DNA of 64,000 nt from Bacteroidota bacterium (lineage in GTDB: Bacteria > Bacteroidota > Ignavibacteria > Kapaibacteriales > HRBIN21): contig JAUQPL010000008.1 of assembly GCA_030550395.1 (NCBI GenBank), forward strand, positions 1 to 64,000, given 5' to 3'. The notes under the pieces were generated by a model. The model was not told the origin of the DNA. It saw only the letters and a list, made by a program, of their open reading frames with translations, and ran no database searches. This document shows, piece by piece, positions 14,070 through 22,627 of this stretch. The stretch's first letter is position 1, and the number at the start of each line of letters is the position of its first letter. The position numbers and the translations under genes are program-made.

Positions 14070-16562
14070 TTAGCGTTGGAGAAGCAGCGGGAAGGTGTAG
14101 CAGCGGCTTCCAACGTGGAGTCGCAACCAATATAGCCCTGTAGCACATGGGCTACCAGTCTGCGCTCGAGTGTCCCAGAGCAGTCTCCCTGTTGGGGTTC
14201 CACTTACCGGGAGATGGCCTATCACTCTCCCGTCCGTTGCTACAATCACTGCACTTTTGAGTTGGTAGCCCGTGGGGAGTTCATAGGTTATCACACATGC
14301 TTCCGTTACTGGCATAGGTGTGATGTGGACCCGGATGGGCATCTCCGCTGCTTCTCGGATGCCGACGGGTTGTTTGCCAACCCCACGGAGAAGCACTGTG
14401 AGTGTGTCCCGCTGAAATTGTCCTCTATAGGCGATTCGCAGAGGCTGTTCGTAGAGCCTCTCCTCGTGAGGAGCAAAGCGAATCTTCAGTTCAACAGATT
14501 GTCCCGAATCCAGTCGGATAGGAGTCGGTGGTGGGGCCACCAACTCAAACGCCATGTCGATGGAGATGCCAAGATCGAGCTCCTCCACATGAACGGTCAG
14601 TGGTCCTGGATTCTTTAAGACAAGTGTCTGCTCAGCAGACTGGCCGAGGGTGACGGTGTCAAAGTCTACAACATCCGTGCTTGTCACCAGCTGTGGTAGG
14701 GTACCCTGACCGCTCAGGAGCAAGCTGGGTGGGGAGGCGACGTTTGCGGTAAAGCGAATCTCTGCCCGTCGTTCGCCAACGGCGGTGGGAACGAAGGCAA
14801 GGCTGAGACTGCGCTCCTGACCCGGTGCCAATGTAAAGCTTCCACCTCCACTCACAAGCCGGAAGTCGCCAGCGTGTTCGCCGGCAAGTTGAACACTGCT
14901 GACCCGGAGGGTGTCATCACCGGCATTGTAGACGATACCCTGCAGCGTCAAGGCCGTGCTGTCGCCCAATTCGACGACACCGAAATCAACGCTGGACTGC
15001 CGGAGTGCCAGAATAGGCTGTCCTGGCTGTGTTACTGTAAGCCGGGCTGGGTTGCTTATTGTCTGCCCGCAACTGTTCCAGACAAGGCAGTCGTAGAGAC
15101 CGGCATCGGCGGGCTGCACCGAGGCGATAGTATAGGTCGGTTGTGTCGCTCCGGCAATAGCGACCCCATTTTTCCGCCACTGATACTGCAGCTCTATCCC
15201 ACGAGCTTGCACGGTGAAGGTAACGGGCTGTCCTACGCGAACGCTCTGGGACTGTGGATGCTGTGTGATAGTAGGCGGTTCCACTACGGTCAGCTGAGCA
15301 GACGCACTCTGTGCCGGGGGTTCGCAATCTCCGGTGACGACAACATCGTAACTACCAGAGTCCGTAGGCTGTACTGAAGCAATGACATAGGTTGCGCTTG
15401 TTGCCCCTGGGATGTCAACCCCATTTTTCCGCCATTGGTAGCGGAGGTTTGTTCCGGTGGCACTTACGCGAAAGGTGGCTTGCTGTCCCACACAGACTGT
15501 CAGAGACTGCGGTTGCTGCGTAATGCGGGGACGCTCCTTAACGGTGAGCCGGACCGTATCGCTGGCGACCGAGCCGCAGGCATTGCTGACCACAACATCG
15601 TAGATGCCGGCAGCGCTCGGAGTAGCAATAAACTGGTACGTTGCCGATGTTGCGCCGGGGATATTCTGCCCGTTGAGGCGCCACTGATAACTCAAGCCCG
15701 CACCCTGAGCACCGACGCTGAAGGAAACCTGACTACCTTCGCAGACCGTCTGCGGTTGCGGTTGCTGGGTGATGTTCGGGGGACCACTGATGGAAAAGTT
15801 CGCGTCGCTCACATCAAAAAGTTGCGCATCTGCAGCATCGCTGATACGGATACGGTACTGGGAGCCAGCTGGTTGGTTTGCTGGAATGGACCAGCTCCAA
15901 TTTCCTGCCGAAGCAGGGACATTGGTTGCTAAGGTGGTCCATGTCTGGCCGCCGTTGGAGGACAGCTCAATAATGACGTAATCTACACCAACACTGTTCC
16001 AGCGAATGCTCTTTGTGCTCCCCGCGCACCACGTCTCTCCGCCATTGGGTTCCAAAACCGTAATGCCAGCAACCGTTATAGTCACAGGAGTAAGGAAGTT
16101 CCACGCATCCCCACCAGTATTCCCGTTTCCATTGACTGCATTACCGACGGCACGCAGGGTGTAGTTACCTGGCATATTCGGGGCAGTCCAGCTAAAGGCG
16201 AAAGAGGCCTGCCCATTGTTCATGGTCTTAGGTTGGGAATGGGTGAGCTCACCGCTAGAGAGCTGGAGTCCAGAGCCGGAAGCCGGAGCAAGCGAACCAG
16301 CGTTTTGCCCCGACTGATTGTGCACGGCAATATTAATCCCGGCTGCTTGTTGTGAATTATGGGCGACGATAACAGTCAAATTCAACGTCTGTCCTGGGCG
16401 AGTACGGAAGCTTCCGCTACTACTCTGGGCTGTCAATGTCGTTGCTGAATTTGCAGAGCCATGGCAGGTACAACCGCTTATCGTTAACCCAGTAGCTCCC
16501 GAGGAATAGCCCAGGGCAGGAGCGAGTGGAATAGCGAAAGCGAACAAGTACAACGCCACCAT
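14070..16562 (-). CDS. Large Ig-repeat secreted protein with choice-of-anchor V head and T9SS tail
   Basis: An 830-residue exported protein. After a signal peptide (about 1-18) comes a head of choice-of-anchor-V type, with ISGCTCHGSAN (a CxCH motif) and PGNYTLRAVGNAVNGNG. Next is a VLEPNGGETWCAGSTKSIRW module, then three Ig-like repeats (about 262-512) each with YQWR and Y-D-VV elements, two ASPM/HYDIN-like modules (about 518-735), and a C-terminal ATGLYWLRLHVGS-FPLLLQR tail resembling a type IX sorting domain. It is probably secreted through the outer membrane and anchored. It is the last gene of the redox cluster, 27 bases after the Rieske gene, with a strong terminator behind it. Whether the CxCH motif binds haem is open. 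Confidence 0.82.
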   Translation of the reverse strand: MVALYLFAFAIPLAPALGYSSGATGLTISGCTCHGSANSATTLTAQSSSGSFRTRPGQTLNLTVIVAHNSQQAAGINIAVHNQSGQNAGSLAPASGSGLQLSSGELTHSQPKTMNNGQASFAFSWTAPNMPGNYTLRAVGNAVNGNGNTGGDAWNFLTPVTITVAGITVLEPNGGETWCAGSTKSIRWNSVGVDYVIIELSSNGGQTWTTLATNVPASAGNWSWSIPANQPAGSQYRIRISDAADAQLFDVSDANFSISGPPNITQQPQPQTVCEGSQVSFSVGAQGAGLSYQWRLNGQNIPGATSATYQFIATPSAAGIYDVVVSNACGSVASDTVRLTVKERPRITQQPQSLTVCVGQQATFRVSATGTNLRYQWRKNGVDIPGATSATYVIASVQPTDSGSYDVVVTGDCEPPAQSASAQLTVVEPPTITQHPQSQSVRVGQPVTFTVQARGIELQYQWRKNGVAIAGATQPTYTIASVQPADAGLYDCLVWNSCGQTISNPARLTVTQPGQPILALRQSSVDFGVVELGDSTALTLQGIVYNAGDDTLRVSSVQLAGEHAGDFRLVSGGGSFTLAPGQERSLSLAFVPTAVGERRAEIRFTANVASPPSLLLSGQGTLPQLVTSTDVVDFDTVTLGQSAEQTLVLKNPGPLTVHVEELDLGISIDMAFELVAPPPTPIRLDSGQSVELKIRFAPHEERLYEQPLRIAYRGQFQRDTLTVLLRGVGKQPVGIREAAEMPIRVHITPMPVTEACVITYELPTGYQLKSAVIVATDGRVIGHLPVSGTPTGRLLWDTRAQTGSPCATGLYWLRLHVGSRCYTFPLLLQR

Positions 16563-16589
16563 TGGAACACCCTCGGCATTGTTGGATTT

Positions 16590-17057
16590 TCAAAAAGTAA
16601 TGCGGAGCACATTCCGACTGGGGTCATATTCACTGGAAAAGCGCCGCAAGGGGTTCCGAGCCGGTCCCTGCAGTACATTCCCGGAGTCCGCAGCAAAGCG
16701 GGCACCATGACATCTGCATGGGATTACTCCCCCCTCAGGAAGGTCCACAGTACATCCTTCGTGAGTGCAGACTGCCGACAGAACGATGAACTGAGTCTCG
16801 CTGAGCCGAATGATGAGTACAGGTTTACCACTGTTGTGGTTGCCGAAAGTGCGCTTGACAGCGCCCCCAACCTGCTGCAGCTCAGGGACTGTCGAAATAT
16901 CTAATTCCACCGTCCCTCCGGGTTCTGTTGGCTGCTTGGTCTCGGAAGCACAGCCTTGTAGCCAGTTCAGCACCAGGGGGAGACAGATGCCAGCACCCAG
17001 CAGACTTGCTGCCTTGAAGAGAAATTCCCGTCGTTCACAGGAAGGGCGTTTCTCCAT
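16590..17057 (-). CDS. Rieske 2Fe-2S protein, Tat-exported lipoprotein
   Basis: A 155-residue iron-sulfur protein. The N-terminus has a twin-arginine signal (RREFLFKAASLL) running into a lipobox-like WLQGC, so it is likely exported folded and lipidated. The Rieske ligands are in CTHEGC and CRCHGARF, followed by GPARNPLRRF. No cytochrome b or bc1 gene is adjacent, so it probably acts as a free electron carrier within the cluster rather than as part of a bc complex. The ATG at 17057 is chosen over 17108 because it places the RR motif near the N-terminus. Confidence 0.9.
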   Translation of the reverse strand: MEKRPSCERREFLFKAASLLGAGICLPLVLNWLQGCASETKQPTEPGGTVELDISTVPELQQVGGAVKRTFGNHNSGKPVLIIRLSETQFIVLSAVCTHEGCTVDLPEGGVIPCRCHGARFAADSGNVLQGPARNPLRRFSSEYDPSRNVLRITF

Positions 17058-17077
17058 TGCTTCCTTCAGTGTCAGTT

Positions 17078-17737
17078 CTACATTGCAGAGCCATAAAGCG
17101 TTACCCACACGCGGATGTTTTCTCCCACGCGGCTTCCAATGACTCCTTGACGCCCGCGGATGTTAAAGTCGCGCAGCGAAAGTGTGAACTCGCTCTGGAC
17201 CATCACAAGATCCCCTGGGGCGCGCTTGCGGGTTTCGGCGTTTTCCAGAACGTACGTCAGCGTGATGGGGAGCTCCATTGGCTTTTGAACCCCGTGCAAT
17301 GAGAAGAGCCCAACAGCTTTGGCAGTCAAGACGGCGCGCCCTCGGCTCTGTTCGGTAATGCGAACATCGGTGAGCTTTTGAATGTCAAAGCTGATGGTGG
17401 GGTAGCGTTCGGCGTCTAGCCAGTCAGGGCTCCGCAGATGCTCGTCTCGTCGAGCAATCCCTGTTCGCATGCTTGCCACAGTGACTCGGATCTGCCCTTG
17501 TGTTGCCTCCAAGTTCTGCGGATCAAGGGTAAAGCTGCCTGAGACTTCATCTGCCGTTCCTTCAAACTCTTCCAACGGCGCACTACTGTGGAAACGGCAG
17601 AGGTTTTGTCCAACGCTGTTGGTCAATGTCACCGTCTTCTTCCCGCTGACAGGTAGCGGTAGTTGAGTTGCTCCCAGAGCAACTGTGACGTTAACGAGAC
17701 TGACAAGCACAAGCTGCCCGATGCGTTGGACAGACAT
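17078..17737 (-). CDS. YceI-family periplasmic lipid-binding protein
   Basis: A 219-residue protein with a signal peptide and the YceI lipocalin-like barrel: TDEVSGSFTLDPQNLEA-like strands, SMRTGIARRDEHLRSPDWLD, RYPTISFDIQKLT, and the closing FTLSLRDFNIRG and IRVWVTLYG. YceI proteins bind isoprenoid or other apolar ligands, such as quinone-like molecules. A much longer open frame (to 18286) runs through the next gene on the same strand and is not used. It lies 20 bases before the Rieske gene, which makes a quinone-linked role attractive but unproven. Confidence 0.88.
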   Translation of the reverse strand: MSVQRIGQLVLVSLVNVTVALGATQLPLPVSGKKTVTLTNSVGQNLCRFHSSAPLEEFEGTADEVSGSFTLDPQNLEATQGQIRVTVASMRTGIARRDEHLRSPDWLDAERYPTISFDIQKLTDVRITEQSRGRAVLTAKAVGLFSLHGVQKPMELPITLTYVLENAETRKRAPGDLVMVQSEFTLSLRDFNIRGRQGVIGSRVGENIRVWVTLYGSAM

Positions 17738-17763
17738 GACAGCATCCCCTTGGTTTGTAGGAC

Positions 17764-18030
17764 TCACGCTTTTCTCCGGCGGATCCACCGTCCTAGGAGC
17801 CAAACACCAAGACCGACGGCTGCCACAGGTCCGGCAATATCCAACCCTAACCGGAAGCTGGGCTTCCATTCCACACGCTCCCGGCTGGTACCGAAGATAG
17901 GGTCGTGTTCTCGGTAGACGACCATCTGTTTGTCCTTTGTGAAGACGTGCCCGCCGTGAGCAAGCCAGAGGGCGAGCACGACGAGAGCAATAAACAATCC
18001 CAACCACCGCACAAGTTCCCAGCCACGCAT
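17764..18030 (-). CDS. Small two-span membrane protein of unknown function
   Basis: An 88-residue protein with two membrane segments (LGLFIALVVLALWLAHGG and DIAGPVAAVGLGVWLLGRW) and a charged middle region of about 30 residues (YREHDPIFGTSRERVEWKP) that would face the periplasm. It ends in a basic RRRKA tail. It lies 15 bases after the cytochrome-barrel gene and 26 bases before the YceI gene, so it is part of the cluster. I do not recognise the family. Confidence 0.75.
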   Translation of the reverse strand: MRGWELVRWLGLFIALVVLALWLAHGGHVFTKDKQMVVYREHDPIFGTSRERVEWKPSFRLGLDIAGPVAAVGLGVWLLGRWIRRRKA

Positions 18031-18045
18031 AGGGGCATTTCGTGT

Positions 18046-19212
18046 TCAGTAGAACATGTGTAGCTGTATAGCGAACCGACCACTGCGGTAGGATTCGGTA
18101 TCGGCCCAGCGATACTCCGGACGAAGCTCCACGAACGGAAGTACGAAGAGCTGAGCTCCTACAACCAACTGTGTCGTATACGGTACAGGGTGGAAAGAGG
18201 GTTTGGTTACAACGCCGTGTTCTATACGGACGTAGGGCATCACAGCATTCCGAAGCCACAGACATACTTCGGTGGTTATTGTCCATCGGTGTAAAAAGTC
18301 CGTGTGAAGGGTGCTATACTCCGCCCACACGGATAAGTGGTCTATCCAACCAAATCCGCCGAAGAAATTCCAGAGGGCAAAGTCTGAATTCCCGAACTGT
18401 GAGGCGCCTATGGAGAGCTTCCAATAGCGGGTACCGGGGAAAAGCCATAGATGGCCGTTCCAGACTGGGCGTGAGGATGCTGTAATTGGTCGGAATTCCC
18501 CTGTTTCAGTAGAGAGGCGAACTTCGGACAACTCTCCGGCTCGGAAGGCACCGGCGCAGAGACTTAGCCAGGAGACAGAGCCCCAATAGAGCAGCGTTCC
18601 CCATTGAGCGAAGTCAGGTGCCAGGAGGTAAGTTTCCTGTGGAGAGTCAAAGCGAGCACCGGGCATGCGGCGGACCAGCATAGTGTGGTCGTCATAGCGC
18701 ATCCCGACAGCTGGTTGGAGGAAGCCTATCTGTATGCTGGGGAGTGCTTTTGCCGGGTGGAAGTCAAGCCATGCACTCCAGCGCTGCTGTCCAGGGAAGA
18801 GGATCCGTCCAGGATTGAATGTCAGTGCTGCTGAGAGAGCCTTCAACGGTTGGAGACCGATATGAAGAGCGGCTTGCATGGGGAAGAGACGCCAATGTGG
18901 ATTGTAGGCTGGATTGTGTGATTGGAAGCCCTGGACCCGGAGGTCCGTCCCTACTACGAGGAGCCCGTTCCATAGGGTGTTCTCCTGTTGCTGCCACCAC
19001 CGCTCTATGCTCCCAAGTCCTAGGTGTCGCCACTGGAGAAGTCCCACATCGTGCATTGAGTACCATCCCAGCTCGCTCCGGAGCCCACCACCTCCAGGGC
19101 TGAAATGGCATGCATGACACCGATTACCCGTCAACAGGGAAAACGAAGGAACTGCCCTTGCAACAGAGGCAGCGGACAATCCAATGAGAGCGGCGGTCGT
19201 AAGCCAAGCCAT
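18046..19212 (-). CDS. Outer-membrane beta-barrel with N-terminal c-type haem motif
   Basis: A 388-residue protein. The signal peptide (about 1-20) is followed at once by VPSFSLLTGNRCHACHFSPG, which contains a CxxCH c-haem site (residues about 32-36), then GGGGLRSELGWY. The rest alternates short hydrophobic/aromatic strands (WNGLLVVGTDLRVQGF, LHIGLQPLKALSAALTF, FVELRPEYRW) and ends in FAIQLHMFY with a terminal aromatic, as in outer-membrane barrels. A barrel with a haem at its periplasmic mouth could pass electrons or place a cytochrome at the outer membrane. It is the first gene of the cluster, 74 bases after cnoX. Confidence 0.8.
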   Translation of the reverse strand: MAWLTTAALIGLSAASVARAVPSFSLLTGNRCHACHFSPGGGGLRSELGWYSMHDVGLLQWRHLGLGSIERWWQQQENTLWNGLLVVGTDLRVQGFQSHNPAYNPHWRLFPMQAALHIGLQPLKALSAALTFNPGRILFPGQQRWSAWLDFHPAKALPSIQIGFLQPAVGMRYDDHTMLVRRMPGARFDSPQETYLLAPDFAQWGTLLYWGSVSWLSLCAGAFRAGELSEVRLSTETGEFRPITASSRPVWNGHLWLFPGTRYWKLSIGASQFGNSDFALWNFFGGFGWIDHLSVWAEYSTLHTDFLHRWTITTEVCLWLRNAVMPYVRIEHGVVTKPSFHPVPYTTQLVVGAQLFVLPFVELRPEYRWADTESYRSGRFAIQLHMFY

Positions 19213-19286
19213 TGAGAACCTCGCTTGGAGGGAATGACAACTGTCTGCTCCGAGGAGTTTCCGTAGACGATCGGGAATGGTGCTGA

Positions 19287-20102
19287 TCAGATGTAGAGGG
19301 CACTGCTGAACTCCCGACGGCGCCGGAGTGTGATGGGATGGTCTTCTCCGAGGAACTTAAAGATGGCAATGCACAATCGTCGGGCAGCGTCGTCGTGATA
19401 GTAGCGGTTTTGGCGGATGACTTCAATGAAACGTTCTAGGGCGGTGTCGAACTCCCCCCGTTGGGCGGCTTGAACGCCTTCCCAGAAGAGTGGGCGTATG
19501 GGATCCTCAGGCAACTCTTCTTCCGACTGCAGTTGGAGAATAGGTGCTAGCGTGCGAATTGCTTCAGCCAGTTCTTCGTAAGGAGAGCCTGCCTCAATGG
19601 GTGCCACAAGTTCGGCAGCACGCTTCGGTTCGGCAAGAAGTAAAAGCTGGGCCAGGAGGATACGCGCCTGCGCATTATCGGGCTCCATCTGGAGGACTTG
19701 CTCCAGGAGCTCTTGGGCTTGGGATACCCGCTGTTGCTGGAGGAGCTCCTGGGCCTGACGGAGCAAGTGGCGGTGAGGACTGGGGAGCACTTGCTGGAGC
19801 CAGCGTTCAATAACGTATTCGGGAAGTGCTCCCACGAATTCGTCTACAACTTGTCCGTCTACGAAGAGCTTGACGTTCGGGATGCTCCGGACTCCGTATT
19901 GGTACGCTAACTCGGGATGCTCTTCGGTATTGACTTTGGCTAATATCCAGCGTCCGTTCGCCTTCTGTGCCAGGCGTTCTAAGACAGGGGAAAGCATCCG
20001 GCACGGGGCGCACCATTCTGCCCAGAAGTCTACCAGAACCGGCACCGCATAGCTCCGCTCAATGACCTCGTGCTGGAAATCGTGAACCTCATAGGAACTC
20101 AT
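19287..20102 (-). CDS. cnoX: Thioredoxin-TPR chaperedoxin, CnoX/YbbN-like
   Basis: A 271-residue protein with an N-terminal thioredoxin domain (VLVDFWAEWCAPCRMLSPVL, active site WCAPC intact, and SIPNVKLFVDG with the cis-proline region) and a C-terminal TPR-like region (about 125-271) built of LLQQQRVSQAQELLEQVL-type helices. This matches CnoX/YbbN, a holdase that protects proteins from oxidation and hands them to GroEL. E. coli YbbN has SxxC; here both Cys are present, so it can be redox-active. The ATG at 20102 gives a normal N-terminus. It follows dnaA by 37 bases. Confidence 0.88.
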   Translation of the reverse strand: MSSYEVHDFQHEVIERSYAVPVLVDFWAEWCAPCRMLSPVLERLAQKANGRWILAKVNTEEHPELAYQYGVRSIPNVKLFVDGQVVDEFVGALPEYVIERWLQQVLPSPHRHLLRQAQELLQQQRVSQAQELLEQVLQMEPDNAQARILLAQLLLLAEPKRAAELVAPIEAGSPYEELAEAIRTLAPILQLQSEEELPEDPIRPLFWEGVQAAQRGEFDTALERFIEVIRQNRYYHDDAARRLCIAIFKFLGEDHPITLRRRREFSSALYI

Positions 20103-20139
20103 TGCAGCCTTTAAGGAACGTGGGACATCCAGCGGAGAG

Positions 20140-21636
20140 TTATAGACGAGAAAAGCCACCAAGCTTTTGCTCAATTGCGGTCAGTGCCTGGCGAATAGGA
20201 GCAGAGGTTGTAAGCTCTTGTTGAATGCTTTCGCAAGCGTGTAAGACGGTCGTATGATCACGCCCACCGAAGATACCCCCGATGGTTTTCAGCGGGAGGT
20301 GAAGGTGTTTGCGCAGAAGGTACATAGCGATGTGGCGAGCTTGGGTTGCTTCGCGCTTGCGACTTTTTCCAGTAAGAACCGATACGTCCAAGCCGTAGTA
20401 GTTGGCGACAGTTTGCAGGATGTGAGGGGCTGTGAGAGCATGCGGGCTAGATGGTGTGGAGGAGGCCGCTGTTTCGTGCCGTCGCCCAAGACTGACGAGA
20501 GCCTCCTGGGCTAGTTCAATAGTGATTTCGCAGCGGTCAATTGTTGCCTTTGCCAGGAGGTGAATCAGACATCCTTCCAATTCGCGGATGCTACTACTGA
20601 CGTGTTGTGCAATATAATGGAGGACTTCCTCGGGGAGCTCTAGTCCTTCGTCGGCGCTTTTGCGGCGCAGAATTTCCAAACGTAGCTCGTATTCCGGTGG
20701 CTGGATTTCGGCAACCAATCCCCACTGGAAGCGGGAAACTAGTCGTTCGTCCAACTCCGTAAGTTCGCCTGGTGGCTTATCGCTGGTAAAAACCAGTTGC
20801 TTGCCCGCTTGGTGGAGGGTGTTGAAGATGTGGAAGAAGTGTTGTTGAGTTTTTTCCTTGCCTGAGAGGAACTGAACGTCGTCGACGATGAGCACGTCGG
20901 CGTTGGTATAGAACGTGGTGAATTCGTGGGCACGATTGTACTGGAGGGCGGTGATATAACCGGTGGTGAAGTACTCACTGCTCACGTAGATGAGCCGCAA
21001 AGGAAGACGGCGCCGGAGGAGGTAGTTGTGGATGGCTTGCACAAGATGGGTCTTCCCTAAGCCAATTCCACCGTAGATGAGCAGTGGATTGAAGCGGGTT
21101 TGCCCAGGCTGTTCAGCTACTGCTGTGGCTGCTGTGTAGGCTAGACGATTGCTTACCCCGCAGATAAAGCGCTCAAAGGTATAGCGGGGGTTGACAGGGG
21201 AGATGGGAATGTGGGGCGAGAGATTCTGCAGCGGCAGTGATTGTTGGATCGGCGGCGTACGGAGCGCGGGAAGGCGTACTGTGCGCTGGTGCACATCTTC
21301 GCCTTGCTCAAGCATAACGCTGTACTCCAGTCGGGCTTTTGCTCCGAAAACTTGCACGAGTGCACGCTGGAGCAGCCCGTAGTAGTGTTCCTCCAGCCAT
21401 TCGCAGAAGAATTGGCTGGGGACTTGGACAGTGAGGGTGTTGTTTTCCCACCGCAGGAAGCGTAGAGGCTCAAACCATGTCTTGAAAGCTTGCGGCGGGA
21501 CATTGTCCCGGATTAGTTGGATAAAACGTTGCCACAATTCTTCCGGTGTGGCACCTTTGTCTGTGGACTTACTCTTCTGCCGAGCCGAACTTAACCACTC
21601 TGGGAAGAGCTCCAAAGAACGATGTGACTTTGGCAA
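20140..21636 (-). CDS. dnaA: Chromosomal replication initiator DnaA
   Basis: A 498-residue initiator. Domain I (ELWQRFIQLIRDNVPPQAFK, about 33-120) is followed by a linker, the AAA+ domain with Walker A YGGIGLGKTHL and Walker B VLIVDDVQFL, sensor region SDKPPGELTELDERLVSRF, and domain IV with the DNA-binding signature REATQARHIAMYLLRK and GGRDHTTVLHACESI. The only in-frame upstream start is a TTG at 21636; no ATG or GTG lies between it and domain I, so a TTG start is likely. cnoX follows on the same strand and tatC diverges 220 bases away. Confidence 0.96.
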   Translation of the reverse strand: MPKSHRSLELFPEWLSSARQKSKSTDKGATPEELWQRFIQLIRDNVPPQAFKTWFEPLRFLRWENNTLTVQVPSQFFCEWLEEHYYGLLQRALVQVFGAKARLEYSVMLEQGEDVHQRTVRLPALRTPPIQQSLPLQNLSPHIPISPVNPRYTFERFICGVSNRLAYTAATAVAEQPGQTRFNPLLIYGGIGLGKTHLVQAIHNYLLRRRLPLRLIYVSSEYFTTGYITALQYNRAHEFTTFYTNADVLIVDDVQFLSGKEKTQQHFFHIFNTLHQAGKQLVFTSDKPPGELTELDERLVSRFQWGLVAEIQPPEYELRLEILRRKSADEGLELPEEVLHYIAQHVSSSIRELEGCLIHLLAKATIDRCEITIELAQEALVSLGRRHETAASSTPSSPHALTAPHILQTVANYYGLDVSVLTGKSRKREATQARHIAMYLLRKHLHLPLKTIGGIFGGRDHTTVLHACESIQQELTTSAPIRQALTAIEQKLGGFSRL

Positions 21637-21856
21637 TGGTAACCCTCTGCCATTTGTGAGACTTCGCCGCTTGCGCTGGAGGTAGGCTCAAAGGACGCTG
21701 CAAAAATGCATAACGGGCAGGACATATGGCCTCGCCTTGGGGGGGTGTATCCTGCGATGTTGTTCCACGTACATCATCGGTTGAAAGCATGTAAGGGGTC
21801 GGTTCGGAGTTAGGGGAAGTGGCGAATTTTGTAGCCGTACAAGCTTTCCGTGTGGA
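21637..21856. promoter_or_regulatory. Divergent dnaA-tatC intergenic region
   Basis: This 220-base gap would carry both divergent promoters. GAATTTTG (21824-21831), one base off TAnnTTTG, lies 25 bases before the tatC ATG. On the dnaA side CATTTTTG (reverse strand, near 21701-21708) is also one base off. I see only weak DnaA-box-like strings (TGTTCCACG near 21761, ATTCCACAC on the reverse strand near 21853) and no AT-rich stretch, so an origin here is not supported. Confidence 0.35.
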
Positions 21857-22627
21857 ATGGAGGAACAGCAAGGGGAACCGGTGGCAACGGGTGTGCCGGA
21901 GGAAGCCGAGTCGGCTGCGGAGATGAGTTTTTGGGACCATCTCGGCGAGCTGCGACAACGGCTCCTGTGGGGATTGGCGGGAGTACTCGGGGGATGTCTC
22001 ATCGCTGCTGTGAGGGTGAAATGGTTGGTGGAGGAGGTGCTCTTGTATCCGGCACGTCAGGCGGGGCTTGCGCTGCAGAATCTGCGCCCTTTCGGCATGG
22101 TGATGCTCTACATCAAGGTCATTCTCGTCTCCGGAGTGGTCTTGGGAATGCCCGTGCTATTGTATCAGCTTTGGCGCTTCGTTGCGCCAGGGCTCTATGC
22201 CCATGAGCGACGGTGGGTACGGTGGATGACTCTATGGACGTCCTTGTGCTTCGTGCTGGGGGGCGCATTTGCATACGGGGTACTTTTGCCCTCGATGCTG
22301 CGCTTTGCGGCGCAGTTTTCCTCGGAGCAAATCCGTACTGTGGTGGATGTGACGGAGTACTACGGATTTGTGACCACGACGGTGCTGGTTATGGGGCTGG
22401 TCTTTGAGTTGCCTGTGGTATTGGCACTCCTTGCCTGGATAGGGGTGGCAAGCTCGGCATTCCTGCGCCGATACCGACGGCATGCGATTGTGCTTATCCT
22501 CATCGTGGCGGCTCTGTTGACTCCAACGCCGGACCCGGTCAATCAGCTTATCTTTGCTTTCCCGCTGTGGGTGCTCTATGAGGTGAGCGTGGTGATCGTA
22601 AGACTTATTGAACGACGGCGATCGTGA
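21857..22627 (+). CDS. tatC: Sec-independent translocase TatC
   Basis: A 256-residue inner-membrane protein, the receptor of the twin-arginine translocase. It shows the TatC N-terminus SFWDHLGELRQRLLWGLAGV, PFGMVMLYIKVILVSGVVLG, LYQLWRFVAPGLYAHERRW with the conserved FxxPGL-like loop, FELPVVLALLAWIGV and LTPTPDPVNQLIFAFPLWVL. Six spans are expected. tatA is not nearby. The Tat-type Rieske protein at 16.6-17.1 kb is a plausible client. The stop overlaps the next GTG start by GTGA. Confidence 0.95.
   Translation: MEEQQGEPVATGVPEEAESAAEMSFWDHLGELRQRLLWGLAGVLGGCLIAAVRVKWLVEEVLLYPARQAGLALQNLRPFGMVMLYIKVILVSGVVLGMPVLLYQLWRFVAPGLYAHERRWVRWMTLWTSLCFVLGGAFAYGVLLPSMLRFAAQFSSEQIRTVVDVTEYYGFVTTTVLVMGLVFELPVVLALLAWIGVASSAFLRRYRRHAIVLILIVAALLTPTPDPVNQLIFAFPLWVLYEVSVVIVRLIERRRS

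Noticed and set aside
17078-18286. One 402-codon frame taken as a single fused gene
   Set aside because: Only the last 219 codons are YceI; the first part runs out of frame through the 88-residue membrane gene and barrel end.
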